Origin: Candidatus Mycobacterium wuenschmannii
GTDB taxonomy: Bacteria > Actinomycetota > Actinomycetes > Mycobacteriales > Mycobacteriaceae
Direction: 5' to 3'
Length of the DNA: 64,000 nucleotides
Assembly (NCBI RefSeq): GCF_030252325.1
Contig: NZ_CP126981.1
Location: 2,790,001 to 2,854,000, forward strand
The notes beneath the pieces were generated by a model that saw only the letters and a program-made list of their open reading frames with translations, was not told the DNA's origin and searched no databases. Shown piece by piece: positions 26,744 through 34,920 of the stretch; positions within the stretch are counted from its first letter, which is position 1; every line of letters begins with the position of its first letter. A program made the translations under genes and the position numbers.

Positions 26744-27418
26744 TTACGAGGCGCTGGCCGCGTTTGTCGTCGGTGCAGCAATCTGCGGCGCGCGCCGGTG
26801 GGCCGTAAGGAAGTCGTCGACGATCTGGGCGCAGTCGTCGTGGGTGATGGTGTGGAAGCCGGTCATTCGCGCGAACGCGAGGGGTCCGACAAGTTGGCAG
26901 AGGACGAGTTCGAGGTTGAAGTCGCCGAGTTGGGTTTGTGCGTCGGGGCTTTGGAGCAGGGCGTCGAATGGCTTGCGGTATTGGTCGATGACGCGGGCAC
27001 GCAACGCCCCGGATGCGCGTTGGCGTTCGCTGTCGGCGGCGCCGCTGGGGCCGAGGGCGAGCCAGGCCAGGGTGGTGACATGTAGCGGGGCGTCGCTGAA
27101 CAGCGTTGCTTGCCGGCTGAGTAGTTCGACGAGGAGTTCGCGCAGCGTGCCGCTGGTTGGGGTCGGGGGTGTGACGTGCGGTAGTAGCCGCTCGAAGGTG
27201 GCTGCGAGGAGGTGCGATGAGCTGGTGAAGTGGCGATAGAGGGTGGTGCGTGCGACTTTGGAGGCTTTGGTGACGGCGTCGATGGTGACGGCTTCGACGC
27301 CTCCGGTGCTGAGCAGGTTGGCTGCGGCGTCGAGCAGCCTTGTGCGCGAACGAATCCGGCGCGGATCGATGTCGTCGGAGTCATAGTCCGGCTCTGTGCT
27401 CGCCTGTTCGCGGGTCAT
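26744..27418 (-). CDS. TetR-family regulator
   Basis: 224-aa TetR protein with HTH at about residues 25-70 (RTRLLDAAANLLSTGG, TIDAVTKASKVARTTLYRHF) and a C-terminal TetR_C domain. It is divergent from the thioesterase gene at 27527 with a 35-bp operator-like palindrome between them, so it probably controls that gene and itself. The last residues are alanine/threonine-rich and unlikely to be structured. Confidence 0.9.
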   Translation of the reverse strand: MTREQASTEPDYDSDDIDPRRIRSRTRLLDAAANLLSTGGVEAVTIDAVTKASKVARTTLYRHFTSSSHLLAATFERLLPHVTPPTPTSGTLRELLVELLSRQATLFSDAPLHVTTLAWLALGPSGAADSERQRASGALRARVIDQYRKPFDALLQSPDAQTQLGDFNLELVLCQLVGPLAFARMTGFHTITHDDCAQIVDDFLTAHRRAPQIAAPTTNAASAS

Positions 27419-27479
27419 GTCACCACCTTGGTCGCTGCGCAGTGTTCGGGTGATGACATTACGCGGTCCTTCTCGTTGT

Positions 27480-27514
27480 GGTACTAAGAGTAGCGTAGCG
27501 ACACCGAAAGTACC
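27480..27514. promoter_or_regulatory. 35-bp imperfect palindrome in the TetR/thioesterase divergent promoter
   Basis: Left arm GGTACTAAGAGTAGCG, centre TAG, right arm CGACACCGAAAGTACC. The outer GGTACT/AGTACC and the inner CG-TAG-CG are conserved with the perfect version at 28692-28726; 10 of 16 arm positions pair. It ends 12 bases before the thioesterase start codon, a repressor-like position. Confidence 0.65.
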
Positions 27515-27526
27515 GGGGAGTGCGAA

Positions 27527-28048
27527 TTGAGCGAGGAAACGCTGCCGCCTAGCCGTCTACCGTTTCACACGCCGACGTGTATGGGGTGCGGACCCGACAA
27601 TCCGCATGGCTTCCAGCTGACCGTCTTTCGCGATGGTGACAGCGTATTCAGCGACATCACCTTCGATGAACGCCACAGCGGCGCACCGGGTTTGGCGCAT
27701 GGTGGTGCAGTCGCCGCCGTATGCGATGACCTGTTTGGCTTCACCTTGTGGGTGGCGGGCACCCCGGCGGTCACCCGAAGTCTAACCGTGGACTACCTGC
27801 AGCCCGTGCCGTTATACCAACCCCACCGCATCACCGCGCACGTCGAGTCACGCGATGGCCGCGCCCTGCATGTCACGGGCGCGGGAAGCAGCAGCGACGG
27901 AATGGTCAGGTTCACGGCGAAAGCGTTATTCATCATCGTGACGGCCGAGCATTTCGGCGCCCACGGTGACCTGACGGCGTTCAGCGACGTGTTCCAGAGG
28001 CTCGCGGCCATCTCCGAGTCGCCAGGATCGGGCGACCCCACGCCGTGA
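27527..28048 (+). CDS. PaaI-like hot-dog thioesterase
   Basis: 173-aa acyl-CoA thioesterase of the 4HBT/PaaI type. A CxxC-type N-terminal feature (CMGCGPDNPHGFQL) precedes the catalytic helix GLAHGGAVAAVCDDLFG, and SLTVDYLQPVP gives the central strand. TTG start at 27527 with GGGGAG seven bases upstream. The stop overlaps the next TetR gene, so the two are co-transcribed. Confidence 0.87.
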   Translation: MSEETLPPSRLPFHTPTCMGCGPDNPHGFQLTVFRDGDSVFSDITFDERHSGAPGLAHGGAVAAVCDDLFGFTLWVAGTPAVTRSLTVDYLQPVPLYQPHRITAHVESRDGRALHVTGAGSSSDGMVRFTAKALFIIVTAEHFGAHGDLTAFSDVFQRLAAISESPGSGDPTP

Positions 28049-28692
28049 CCGCATCAGCGACACCCCGGACCGGCACACCACGCGCACGTAAAGACGCTGG
28101 GGGCCAGCGTCTGTCACGCAAAACCGTTGATGATCCGGCTCGATACGAGCCGGTTCTGGATGCGGCACTGCGTGCCGCTGCTACGGGTGGCTTTGATGCG
28201 GTGCAGATGCGCTCGGTAGCCAGCGCTGCCGGTATCGCCGTCGGCACGCTGTACCAGCGTTTCCCATCGAAAACCCATTTGCTGATCGCGGTGCTCAAGC
28301 GGGAGTTCGAACGGGTCGCCGCCGACCGTGACTGGGCGGCCTGCGCGACCACCGCCGGCCAGCGGCTGGCGCTGCTCACATCCCGATTGCACGCCGAGTG
28401 GCAGCGCGACCCGAAACTGACCGAGGCCACGACGCGCGCGATGGTCGTGGCCGACAGCGCCGCAGCGACTGTGACGGCCGAGACCGTCGCGGTGGTTCAG
28501 CAGCTTTTCGCCAACGCACTCGGCGGTGCGACTGCCACCGAGCACCATTACGAGATCGCCCGCCTGATCACCGACGTGTGGTTGGCCAATCTGAGCGCCT
28601 ATAGCGGTGATCGTATCTCCGCGTCCGATGCCTACGACCGCATCAACCGCGGCGTGACCCTATTACTGAATGGCCAGTTCAACGGCATTTAG
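28045..28692 (+). CDS. TetR-family regulator
   Basis: 215-aa TetR protein. HTH at about residues 33-82 (RYEPVLDAALRAAATGG, MRSVASAAGIAVGTLYQRF), the VGTLYQRFPSKTHLL type of recognition helix seen in KstR-like regulators. GTG start overlaps the thioesterase stop. Its own stop codon (TAG, 28690-28692) shares a base with the perfect palindrome that follows, so it may repress the downstream small-protein/mmpL operon. Confidence 0.9.
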   Translation: MTASATPRTGTPRARKDAGGQRLSRKTVDDPARYEPVLDAALRAAATGGFDAVQMRSVASAAGIAVGTLYQRFPSKTHLLIAVLKREFERVAADRDWAACATTAGQRLALLTSRLHAEWQRDPKLTEATTRAMVVADSAAATVTAETVAVVQQLFANALGGATATEHHYEIARLITDVWLANLSAYSGDRISASDAYDRINRGVTLLLNGQFNGI

Positions 28693-28726
28693 GTACTACT
28701 AGTATCGTAGCGATACTAGTAGTACC
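28692..28726. promoter_or_regulatory. 35-bp perfect palindrome (operator) upstream of the MmpL operon
   Basis: Arms GGTACTACTAGTATCG and CGATACTAGTAGTACC are exact inverted repeats around a TAG centre. It begins on the last base of the TetR stop codon and lies 41 bases before the next start. No U-run follows, so a terminator is less likely than an operator. The same outer and inner blocks recur at 27480-27514. Confidence 0.8.
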
Positions 28727-28767
28727 GTTGGTGGTCTGATCCGGCGACTGAGTCAAAGGAGCATGTG

Positions 28768-29205
28768 ATGATCAACCAGTGGATCGAGTGTTGCACAGTA
28801 CAGCGGATGTCCCTCAAAGACGGCCTGGTGCTGAATATGGATGATTACAACGAACTGGTCATCTCGGGGCGTCTGCACCTCACGCTCCCCCCAACAGGGC
28901 CGCATCCGGCCGAAGTCGTGGAGATCGACCCGACAAACCTTTCGGAGTGCGAGCGGCCCTTATTCGACCTGGCCGGTTCAGTGTGCACCGAAGCGTGGTG
29001 CACCGAGAACGGCACGCTGCACGTGCGGTTTTCCCGCGGCCACGCCATCGAGGTCGCCGCCGACACCCAGATCGCGGCCTGGGAACTCTATGGCAAACAC
29101 CACGGCTACATGGCGTGCCTGCCGGGCGGTCGGGTCCGCACTGTGCGCCACGACCTACCCGACGACGAGGACGTACCAGCCGAAATCGCCTCCAGGACAA
29201 CATGA
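28768..29205 (+). CDS. Small protein coupled to MmpL (possibly DUF6188-like)
   Basis: 145-aa soluble-looking protein with no signal peptide or membrane segment. The C-terminal half, with VRFSRGHAIEVAADTQIAAWELYG and ACLPGGR, resembles small actinobacterial DUF6188-type proteins as I remember them, without known function. AAGGAG precedes the ATG at 28768 (a GTG three bases earlier is possible). The stop overlaps the MmpL start (ATGA), the position usually held by mmpS, yet it is not an MmpS. Confidence 0.72.
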   Translation: MINQWIECCTVQRMSLKDGLVLNMDDYNELVISGRLHLTLPPTGPHPAEVVEIDPTNLSECERPLFDLAGSVCTEAWCTENGTLHVRFSRGHAIEVAADTQIAAWELYGKHHGYMACLPGGRVRTVRHDLPDDEDVPAEIASRTT

Positions 29206-32200
29206 CCGACACCACCCTCACGCCCAACACCACACGCCCAGCCCAACGCCGCGCTGACCGACCGGGCGGCGCAAGTGAATACAGCCCGCGGTTGGCGCGG
29301 GTCGGCTCTTTCGCCGTCCGTCACAAGGCCGTGGTGTTCGCGGTGTGGATCGGCGCTGCTGTTGCCCTGGCGATACTGTTTCCGCAACTGGAGACCGTGG
29401 TGCGCCAGCAGTCGGTCGACCTGTTACCTCGGGATGCGCCCGCGTTGCAAACCATCGACCGGATGAGTAAGGCGTTTGGCGAGCAAGGCTCCAAAACCAT
29501 GCTGTTCGTTGCGATGGAAGATCCCGCCGGCCTGACGCCGGACGCCCGCCGCCACTACGGCGACCTGGTCGCCCGACTGCGCGCCGACACCAGCCACGTG
29601 CTGCTGGTGCAGGACCTACTCGCCGACCCGGTCACCGCAACCCAGGCCGTCAGTCAAGACCGCAAGGCGTGGTATCTGCCGGTCGGTGTGGCCGGCACCC
29701 TGGGCGGTCCCGAAGCCGCTGAATCCGTCGGCGTGGTGCGCGCCATCGCGGCACGCGAATTCGCCGGCACAACAACCACTGTGTATGTGACTGGTCCGCC
29801 ATCGACTTTCAGCGATCAGATCGCCAGTGCTGAGCACGCGCTGCTGTTCATTTCGATGGCGACCGCCGCGCTGATCGCGTTGATCCTGATGGTCGTCTAC
29901 CGCTCCGTGGTCACTGCTCTGCTGCCGCTGCTGGTCATTGCCCTGAGCCTTGGTCTTGGCCGCGGCGTGCTGTCCGCGCTCGGCGAATTCGGCATGCCCG
30001 TATCGGAATTCACCATCGCGTTCATGGGAGCTATCCTGCTCGGAGCTGGCACCGACTACTCGGTGTTTCTGATCAGCCGCTATCACGAACAACGCCGCGC
30101 CGGTGTATCCCCCGACGAAGCAGCCATCTACGCCACCGCCAGCATTGGGCGCGTCATCCTCGCCTCAGCCGCCACCGTCGCTTTCGCGTTCCTATCCATG
30201 GTGTTCGCCAAACTCAGTGTCTTCGCCGCCCTTGGCCCTGCCTGCGCACTGTCGGTCCTCGTCGGCTTCCTGGCCACCGTCACCCTGTTACCCCCCGTAC
30301 TGAGCCTTGCCGGTCGCCGCGGGATCGGCGACCCCAAACCCGACCGCACCCGCCGCTACTGGAACAGTGTCGCCGTCGCCGTCGTCCGACGCCCCGTCCC
30401 CCTGCTAGCGATCAGCCTCATCATCTTGCTCGCGCTGTCCGCGGTCGCGACCACCATCAAAATCAGCTACGACGACCGCAAAGGCCAACCCGCCACCACC
30501 GCCAGCAACCAGGGCTACCGACTGCTAGACCGCCACTTCCGCAAAGACGTCGTCATCAGCGAATTCGTCGTCGTGGAAAACCCGACCGACATGCGCAGCG
30601 GTCGCGGTCTCGCCGACCTCGATGAGATGGCATCCCGCATCGCCCAAATCCCCGGTGTCACAAAAGTTTCTGGCGTCACCCGCCCAGCCGGAGCGCGTCT
30701 TGACCAAGCCAAACTTGCCTGGCAGAACGGGCAAATCGGCGACAAGATGGCCGGCGCACTCGACGAAGGAAACGCCCGCAAAAACGACCTCGCCAAACTC
30801 ACCAACGGCGCAGACCTGCTCGCCGGGGGGCTCGCCCAACTCGACACGACCGTGCGCACCGCTCTCACACCATTGACCGGCGTTCTACGTCAGGCATCGG
30901 CAGCCGGCGTCCGCGTCGAGCAATTAAAGCCACTGTTGCAACAACTTTCAGCAACAGCACCCAACATCGACGGCGCGATCCAAGCCGGCCCAGGCATCCG
31001 CCCGCTGGCCGACCAAGCACACAACGCCATCACCACCATCGACCCACTCGTCGGCGCGCTCAACACCTCACCGTGGTGCGCCACCACACCACAGTGCGCC
31101 CAAATCCGCGACCAAGTCCAGATTCTGACCACCCTGAACAACAACGGCTTCTTCAACCAGGTCGCCGACCTCGGTGACCACTACAACCCCTCCGCCAACG
31201 CCACCGTCGCCGGCACCCTCAACGACGTACAAGCCGCCGTCGCCGCACTCGACCACGCCTTCGGCGCGCTCGGCAACTCCGATGACATGGCCGCCAACAT
31301 CGGCCGCCTCAAAGACGGCATCAACCAACTCGCCTCCGGCGCGCAAGCACTCGCCACCGGCGTGCACACCCTCGTTGACAGCAACCTGCAACTACTGTCC
31401 GGGATGAGTCAGATCGCCGCCCAACTGCAAAACTCCGCTCGCGCCAGCACCATCGCCGACTCCGCCAGCGGCTTCTACCTACCCGTCAACGCCTTCGAGA
31501 ACCGCCAATTCGCCGACGTAGCAAAGCTATTCCTGTCGGCCGACGGCAAAACAGCACGATTCGCCATCGAATCCAGCTACGACCCCTACAGCAGCCAAGC
31601 CACACACCTCGCCACCCAGATGGTCGCCGTCGGCAACGCGGCCCGGCCCAACACCTCACTGGCCAACGCCACCATCTCCGTCGCCGGCTTCCCCGCCCTC
31701 AACGCCGACATCCAACGACTGCTCTGGTCAGACTTCGCACTACTGGCCACAGCCACCCTGCTCATTGTCGGCCTGATCCTGGTCGTACTACTCCGAGCGG
31801 TCCTGGCCCCGCTGTATCTGCTCGGCACCGTCGTCCTGAACTACCTGGCCTCCCTCGGCATCGGCGTTCTTGTGTTCCAAACGTGGCTCGGTTACCAAAT
31901 CGCCTGGCCCGTACCGCTACTCGCATTCATCATCCTTGTCGCGGTCGGTGCCGACTACAACATGCTGCTCGTCTCACGACTGCGCGAAGAATCCAACCGC
32001 AACATCCGCGTCGGCGTCCTGCGCACCGTCGCCAGCACCGGCTCCGTCATCACCTCAGCAGGACTGATCTTCGCCGCCAGCATGTTCGGCCTCATGGTCG
32101 GCTCCATCGCCATCATGATCCAAGTCGGGCTCATCATCGGCTGCGGACTGCTGCTCGACACCTTTCTAGTCCGCACTCTCACCGTCCCCGCCATCGCCAC

Positions 32201-32297
32201 CCTGCTCCGCGAAGCAAGCTGGTGGCCCCAACGCACCACGAGTCCCCCGTTACCGAATCCCGCCGATTTCCCATCGCCACAACACATTCGATCGTGA
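29202..32297 (+). CDS. MmpL-family RND transporter
   Basis: 1031-aa full-length MmpL. The first membrane helix (about residues 40-60) is followed by a periplasmic porter domain, a five-helix bundle with GAILLGAGTDYSVFLISRYHE (proton-relay Asp-Tyr pair), the second porter domain, and a second bundle with [19 protein letters not shown] near residue 920. The ATG at 29202 overlaps the preceding gene. The second porter domain carries an extended alpha-helical insert (about residues 520-760). Regulated probably by the palindrome at 28692. Its last 400 bases are duplicated at 47769-48176. Confidence 0.93.
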   Translation: MTDTTLTPNTTRPAQRRADRPGGASEYSPRLARVGSFAVRHKAVVFAVWIGAAVALAILFPQLETVVRQQSVDLLPRDAPALQTIDRMSKAFGEQGSKTMLFVAMEDPAGLTPDARRHYGDLVARLRADTSHVLLVQDLLADPVTATQAVSQDRKAWYLPVGVAGTLGGPEAAESVGVVRAIAAREFAGTTTTVYVTGPPSTFSDQIASAEHALLFISMATAALIALILMVVYRSVVTALLPLLVIALSLGLGRGVLSALGEFGMPVSEFTIAFMGAILLGAGTDYSVFLISRYHEQRRAGVSPDEAAIYATASIGRVILASAATVAFAFLSMVFAKLSVFAALGPACALSVLVGFLATVTLLPPVLSLAGRRGIGDPKPDRTRRYWNSVAVAVVRRPVPLLAISLIILLALSAVATTIKISYDDRKGQPATTASNQGYRLLDRHFRKDVVISEFVVVENPTDMRSGRGLADLDEMASRIAQIPGVTKVSGVTRPAGARLDQAKLAWQNGQIGDKMAGALDEGNARKNDLAKLTNGADLLAGGLAQLDTTVRTALTPLTGVLRQASAAGVRVEQLKPLLQQLSATAPNIDGAIQAGPGIRPLADQAHNAITTIDPLVGALNTSPWCATTPQCAQIRDQVQILTTLNNNGFFNQVADLGDHYNPSANATVAGTLNDVQAAVAALDHAFGALGNSDDMAANIGRLKDGINQLASGAQALATGVHTLVDSNLQLLSGMSQIAAQLQNSARASTIADSASGFYLPVNAFENRQFADVAKLFLSADGKTARFAIESSYDPYSSQATHLATQMVAVGNAARPNTSLANATISVAGFPALNADIQRLLWSDFALLATATLLIVGLILVVLLRAVLAPLYLLGTVVLNYLASLGIGVLVFQTWLGYQIAWPVPLLAFIILVAVGADYNMLLVSRLREESNRNIRVGVLRTVASTGSVITSAGLIFAASMFGLMVGSIAIMIQVGLIIGCGLLLDTFLVRTLTVPAIATLLREASWWPQRTTSPPLPNPADFPSPQHIRS
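31833..32240 (+). repeat. mmpL 3' segment duplicated at 47.8 kb (parent copy)
   Basis: The last roughly 400 bases of the intact mmpL gene, beginning at GTCCTGAACTACCTGGCC, recur at 47769-48176 in the same orientation with about 35 differences. The parent copy is in frame with the complete gene. Confidence 0.85.
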
Positions 32298-32421
32298 ACC
32301 CTCGATCGGAATCCAGGATCACGCTGTGTCATTCCCATGATTTCGGGGTGCTTCCGGACGACCCGAGAGGCCACCAGCGCCCCACAGTGACCTTTACGGA
32401 TTTCGCATTAATGTTCATGTA

Positions 32422-32451
32422 TTGACAAACTTGCTATAAATGTAAATAGAT
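32422..32451 (+). promoter_or_regulatory. Probable promoter of the P450-transglutaminase pair
   Basis: TTGACA at 32422-32427 is a consensus -35 hexamer; an AT-rich stretch TATAAATGTAAATAGAT follows, giving a -10 candidate such as ATAGAT (spacing 18) or TAAATA (spacing 15). It lies 36 bases before the P450 start in an otherwise GC-rich context. Confidence 0.55.
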
Positions 32452-32486
32452 CGACGCGTTGGATCCCTACCCGTGCAGGAGCGAAC

Positions 32487-33944
32487 ATGCCCAGTCGTGT
32501 TAAGTCGCCGGTGGAGCACCTCCGAGAGCGACTGTCTTCGGTCGTGCTCACGCCGGCACCACAGGCCGTAGAGGAACGCTGGCGTCGATTCAGCCGCGAC
32601 TGGAGGGCCAGTGAACTCGCTCCCCCACCACCCGGCAGCAGTTTGAAAGCGGTGCTGGGCGACCCGGGCGTTCCCCTGCTGGGGCACACGTTGGACTACA
32701 TCCGCTTCGGGGCGGACTTCACTCGGGAGCGCTACGAACGGCTCGGCTCAGTGTCATGGATGGGGGCGTTCGGCACGAAGATGGTGGTCATCGCGGGTCC
32801 CGATGCCACTCGAGAGGCGCTGACCAGCGAGGCGAAAGCATTCTCGCAAGACGGTTGGTCCTTTTTGATCGACGCATTCTTTCACCGCGGACTGATGCTC
32901 ATGAGCTTCGATGAACATCTCATGCATCGACGGATCATGCAGGAGGCTTTCACCCGCCCCCGGCTCACCCGCTACGTCGATCAGGTGACGCCGTGCGTCA
33001 GCGAGGCAATACCCCTGTGGCCGACAGGATCAGAGGTAAGGATCTACCCGTTGCTGAAGAACCTCACCCTAGACATTGCGACGGACGTCTTCATGGGCGG
33101 TCGCGGAAAGAGTGAGAGTGACGCAATCAACGAGGCCTTTGTCGCTACAGTTCGCGCAGCCAGTTCCATTGTGCGCGTGCCGCTTCCCGGCACCAGATTC
33201 CGCGCGGGGGTGCGTGGCCGGCGCCTGCTCGAAGACTACTTCGCGCGGCATCTACCGGACGCGCGCGGCGGGGACACCGACGATTTGTTCGCCGCACTGT
33301 GCCAAGCGAGCACCCCGGAAGGCGAGCGCTTCTCCGACGACGATGTCATCAATCACATGATTTTTCTGATGATGGCCGCCCACGACACGTCGACGATCAC
33401 CACGACCGCTGTCGCATATTTTCTCGCCAAACACCCCGAGTGGCAGGAGGCTGCAGCGGCCGAAGCTGACGCCATAGGTGACGGGCTTCCCGATATCGAA
33501 GCTCTCGATCGCATGGAAGTTATCGATCTTGTCCTTAAAGAGTCGTTGCGGCTGCTCGCGCCCGTACCGCTGGTGATGCGCAAAACCGTCCGCGACGCAG
33601 CCATCGACGGCTATCACATTCCTGCCGACACCATGTGTGCAGTGACCCCAGCGGTGAATCATTTTGATCGCGCAATCTGGCGCAACCCTGACCGCTTCGA
33701 CCCATCCCGCTTCGACGAACCACGACGTGAGGATCAAGCACACCGATTCGGATGGGTGCCGTTCGGCGGCGGAGCGCACAAATGCATCGGCATGCAGTTC
33801 GGCACGCTCGAAGTGAAGGCCATCCTGCACCGCATGCTGCGCACCTACACCTGGACGGTCCCGTCGGGCTACGACATACGTTGGGACAACACCTCGTTGC
33901 CCATTCCCGTCGATGGGCTACCGCTGAATTTGCGGCGCCGATGA
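32487..33944 (+). CDS. Cytochrome P450, CYP136-like
   Basis: 485-aa P450. The proline-rich entry PPPGSSLKAVLGDPGVPLLGH, the FFHRGLMLMSFDEHLMHRRI segment, the I-helix NHMIFLMMAAHDTSTITT and the heme loop FGGGAHKCIGMQ (Cys433) correspond closely to what I remember of M. tuberculosis CYP136 (Rv3059). The substrate of CYP136 is unknown; no ferredoxin is adjacent. The stop overlaps the transglutaminase-like gene. A consensus TTGACA lies upstream. Confidence 0.88.
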   Translation: MPSRVKSPVEHLRERLSSVVLTPAPQAVEERWRRFSRDWRASELAPPPPGSSLKAVLGDPGVPLLGHTLDYIRFGADFTRERYERLGSVSWMGAFGTKMVVIAGPDATREALTSEAKAFSQDGWSFLIDAFFHRGLMLMSFDEHLMHRRIMQEAFTRPRLTRYVDQVTPCVSEAIPLWPTGSEVRIYPLLKNLTLDIATDVFMGGRGKSESDAINEAFVATVRAASSIVRVPLPGTRFRAGVRGRRLLEDYFARHLPDARGGDTDDLFAALCQASTPEGERFSDDDVINHMIFLMMAAHDTSTITTTAVAYFLAKHPEWQEAAAAEADAIGDGLPDIEALDRMEVIDLVLKESLRLLAPVPLVMRKTVRDAAIDGYHIPADTMCAVTPAVNHFDRAIWRNPDRFDPSRFDEPRREDQAHRFGWVPFGGGAHKCIGMQFGTLEVKAILHRMLRTYTWTVPSGYDIRWDNTSLPIPVDGLPLNLRRR

Positions 33945-34624
33945 GCGCCGGCCACACCCGCAATCTCCAACCGACAGAATTCCTCGATTGGCAACACGAG
34001 GCGGTTCAAGACTTCGCCGCCACCGCCACCCGCGGCGCGCACAGCGAAACCGACAGGGCCATCGCCCTTTTCACCAGCGTGCGTGACTCCATCTGGTACG
34101 ACCCCTACACGGTCAGCGCGGACCCGACTAGCTACCGCGCGAGCACGGTAGCTAGTTCCGAGCGCGCGTACTGCATCCCGAAGGCCGTGCTGTTGACCGC
34201 CGCGTGCCGAGCGGTCGGCATCCCAGCGCTCCTCGGCTTCGCCGACGTGCGAAACCACCTGCAGACCGATACGTTGCGCGAGCGGATGGGCGGATCTGAC
34301 GTCTTCGTCTACCACGGCTACAGCCTGATGTTGCTCGACGGCGCATGGGTCAAGGCGACACCGGCCTTCAACCACGAACTGTGCGCACGCTTCGGTGTTG
34401 CGCCGATTGAATTCGACGGCCACAACGACGCACTACTGCACAGCTTCACCGCCGACGGCGCGCAGCACATGGAGTACCTTCGCGACCGCGGAGCCTTCGA
34501 CGACCTGCCACTCACCGAGATCCTGGTAGCGCTGCGTGCACACTACGGGAATTTCATCGAGCAACCGCGCAGCTGTGTAGACCTCTTCGCCAGGGAAGCG
34601 AGCCCACATCAGCATGCTGGGTAG
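33941..34624 (+). CDS. Transglutaminase-like superfamily protein
   Basis: 227-aa papain-like transglutaminase-core protein. Catalytic Cys78 is in ERAYCIPKAVLLTAACRAVG and His125 in VYHGYSLMLLDG; the third residue position reads KATPAFN rather than a clear Asp. The ATG at 33941 overlaps the P450 stop (the frame is open upstream within the P450). Proteins of this kind may be proteases or hydrolases in lipid clusters. A 3' fragment is duplicated at 51932-52268. Confidence 0.85.
   Translation: MSAGHTRNLQPTEFLDWQHEAVQDFAATATRGAHSETDRAIALFTSVRDSIWYDPYTVSADPTSYRASTVASSERAYCIPKAVLLTAACRAVGIPALLGFADVRNHLQTDTLRERMGGSDVFVYHGYSLMLLDGAWVKATPAFNHELCARFGVAPIEFDGHNDALLHSFTADGAQHMEYLRDRGAFDDLPLTEILVALRAHYGNFIEQPRSCVDLFAREASPHQHAG
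34259..34561 (+). repeat. Transglutaminase 3' segment duplicated at 52 kb (parent copy)
   Basis: From CCTGCAGACCGATACG to GAGCAACCG the sequence recurs at 51932-52234 with about ten differences in 303 bases. The duplicated part begins after the catalytic Cys78 codon. Confidence 0.85.
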
Positions 34625-34920
34625 GACGCGGGACGATTCACTAGCGATCACCGCATTAACGAGCATCTTCTCGGAATTTCACGGTGATACGCAGGCTATG
34701 ATTTTTGACGGAGCTAGATTTAGCCGTGACGAATTACTTGATCGCCAAGATTGCGTAATGGTCGCCCCGGAACGGAGGTGGCGGCTCTGAGATGCCATGG
34801 TCTAGCGTTGGAAACAAGTGCGGTGCAAACCAATCCGACCTTGCATTCGCTAGGCGAATATATCGTTAAACTTTTTGATCGACTGCCAAAGTTGGTCGAC
34901 GTTGAAATTGAAAGGATCTA
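34625..34920. other. AT-rich intergenic region with a palindrome
   Basis: 296 bases clearly richer in A and T than the flanking P450/transglutaminase genes. I see no gene in it. It holds the perfect palindrome at 34845-34859 and, near 34906, the purine-rich GAAATTGAAAGGATCT leader of the acyl-CoA dehydrogenase gene. The compositional change marks a junction between regions of different origin. Confidence 0.5.
34845..34859. promoter_or_regulatory. 15-bp perfect palindrome upstream of acyl-CoA dehydrogenase
   Basis: ATTCGC, centre TAG, GCGAAT, 61 bases before the start codon at 34921. The arm-TAG-arm design, with GC next to the TAG, recalls the larger palindrome at 28692. A regulator binding site is likely; its regulator is not obvious since no regulator gene adjoins. 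Confidence 0.5.
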
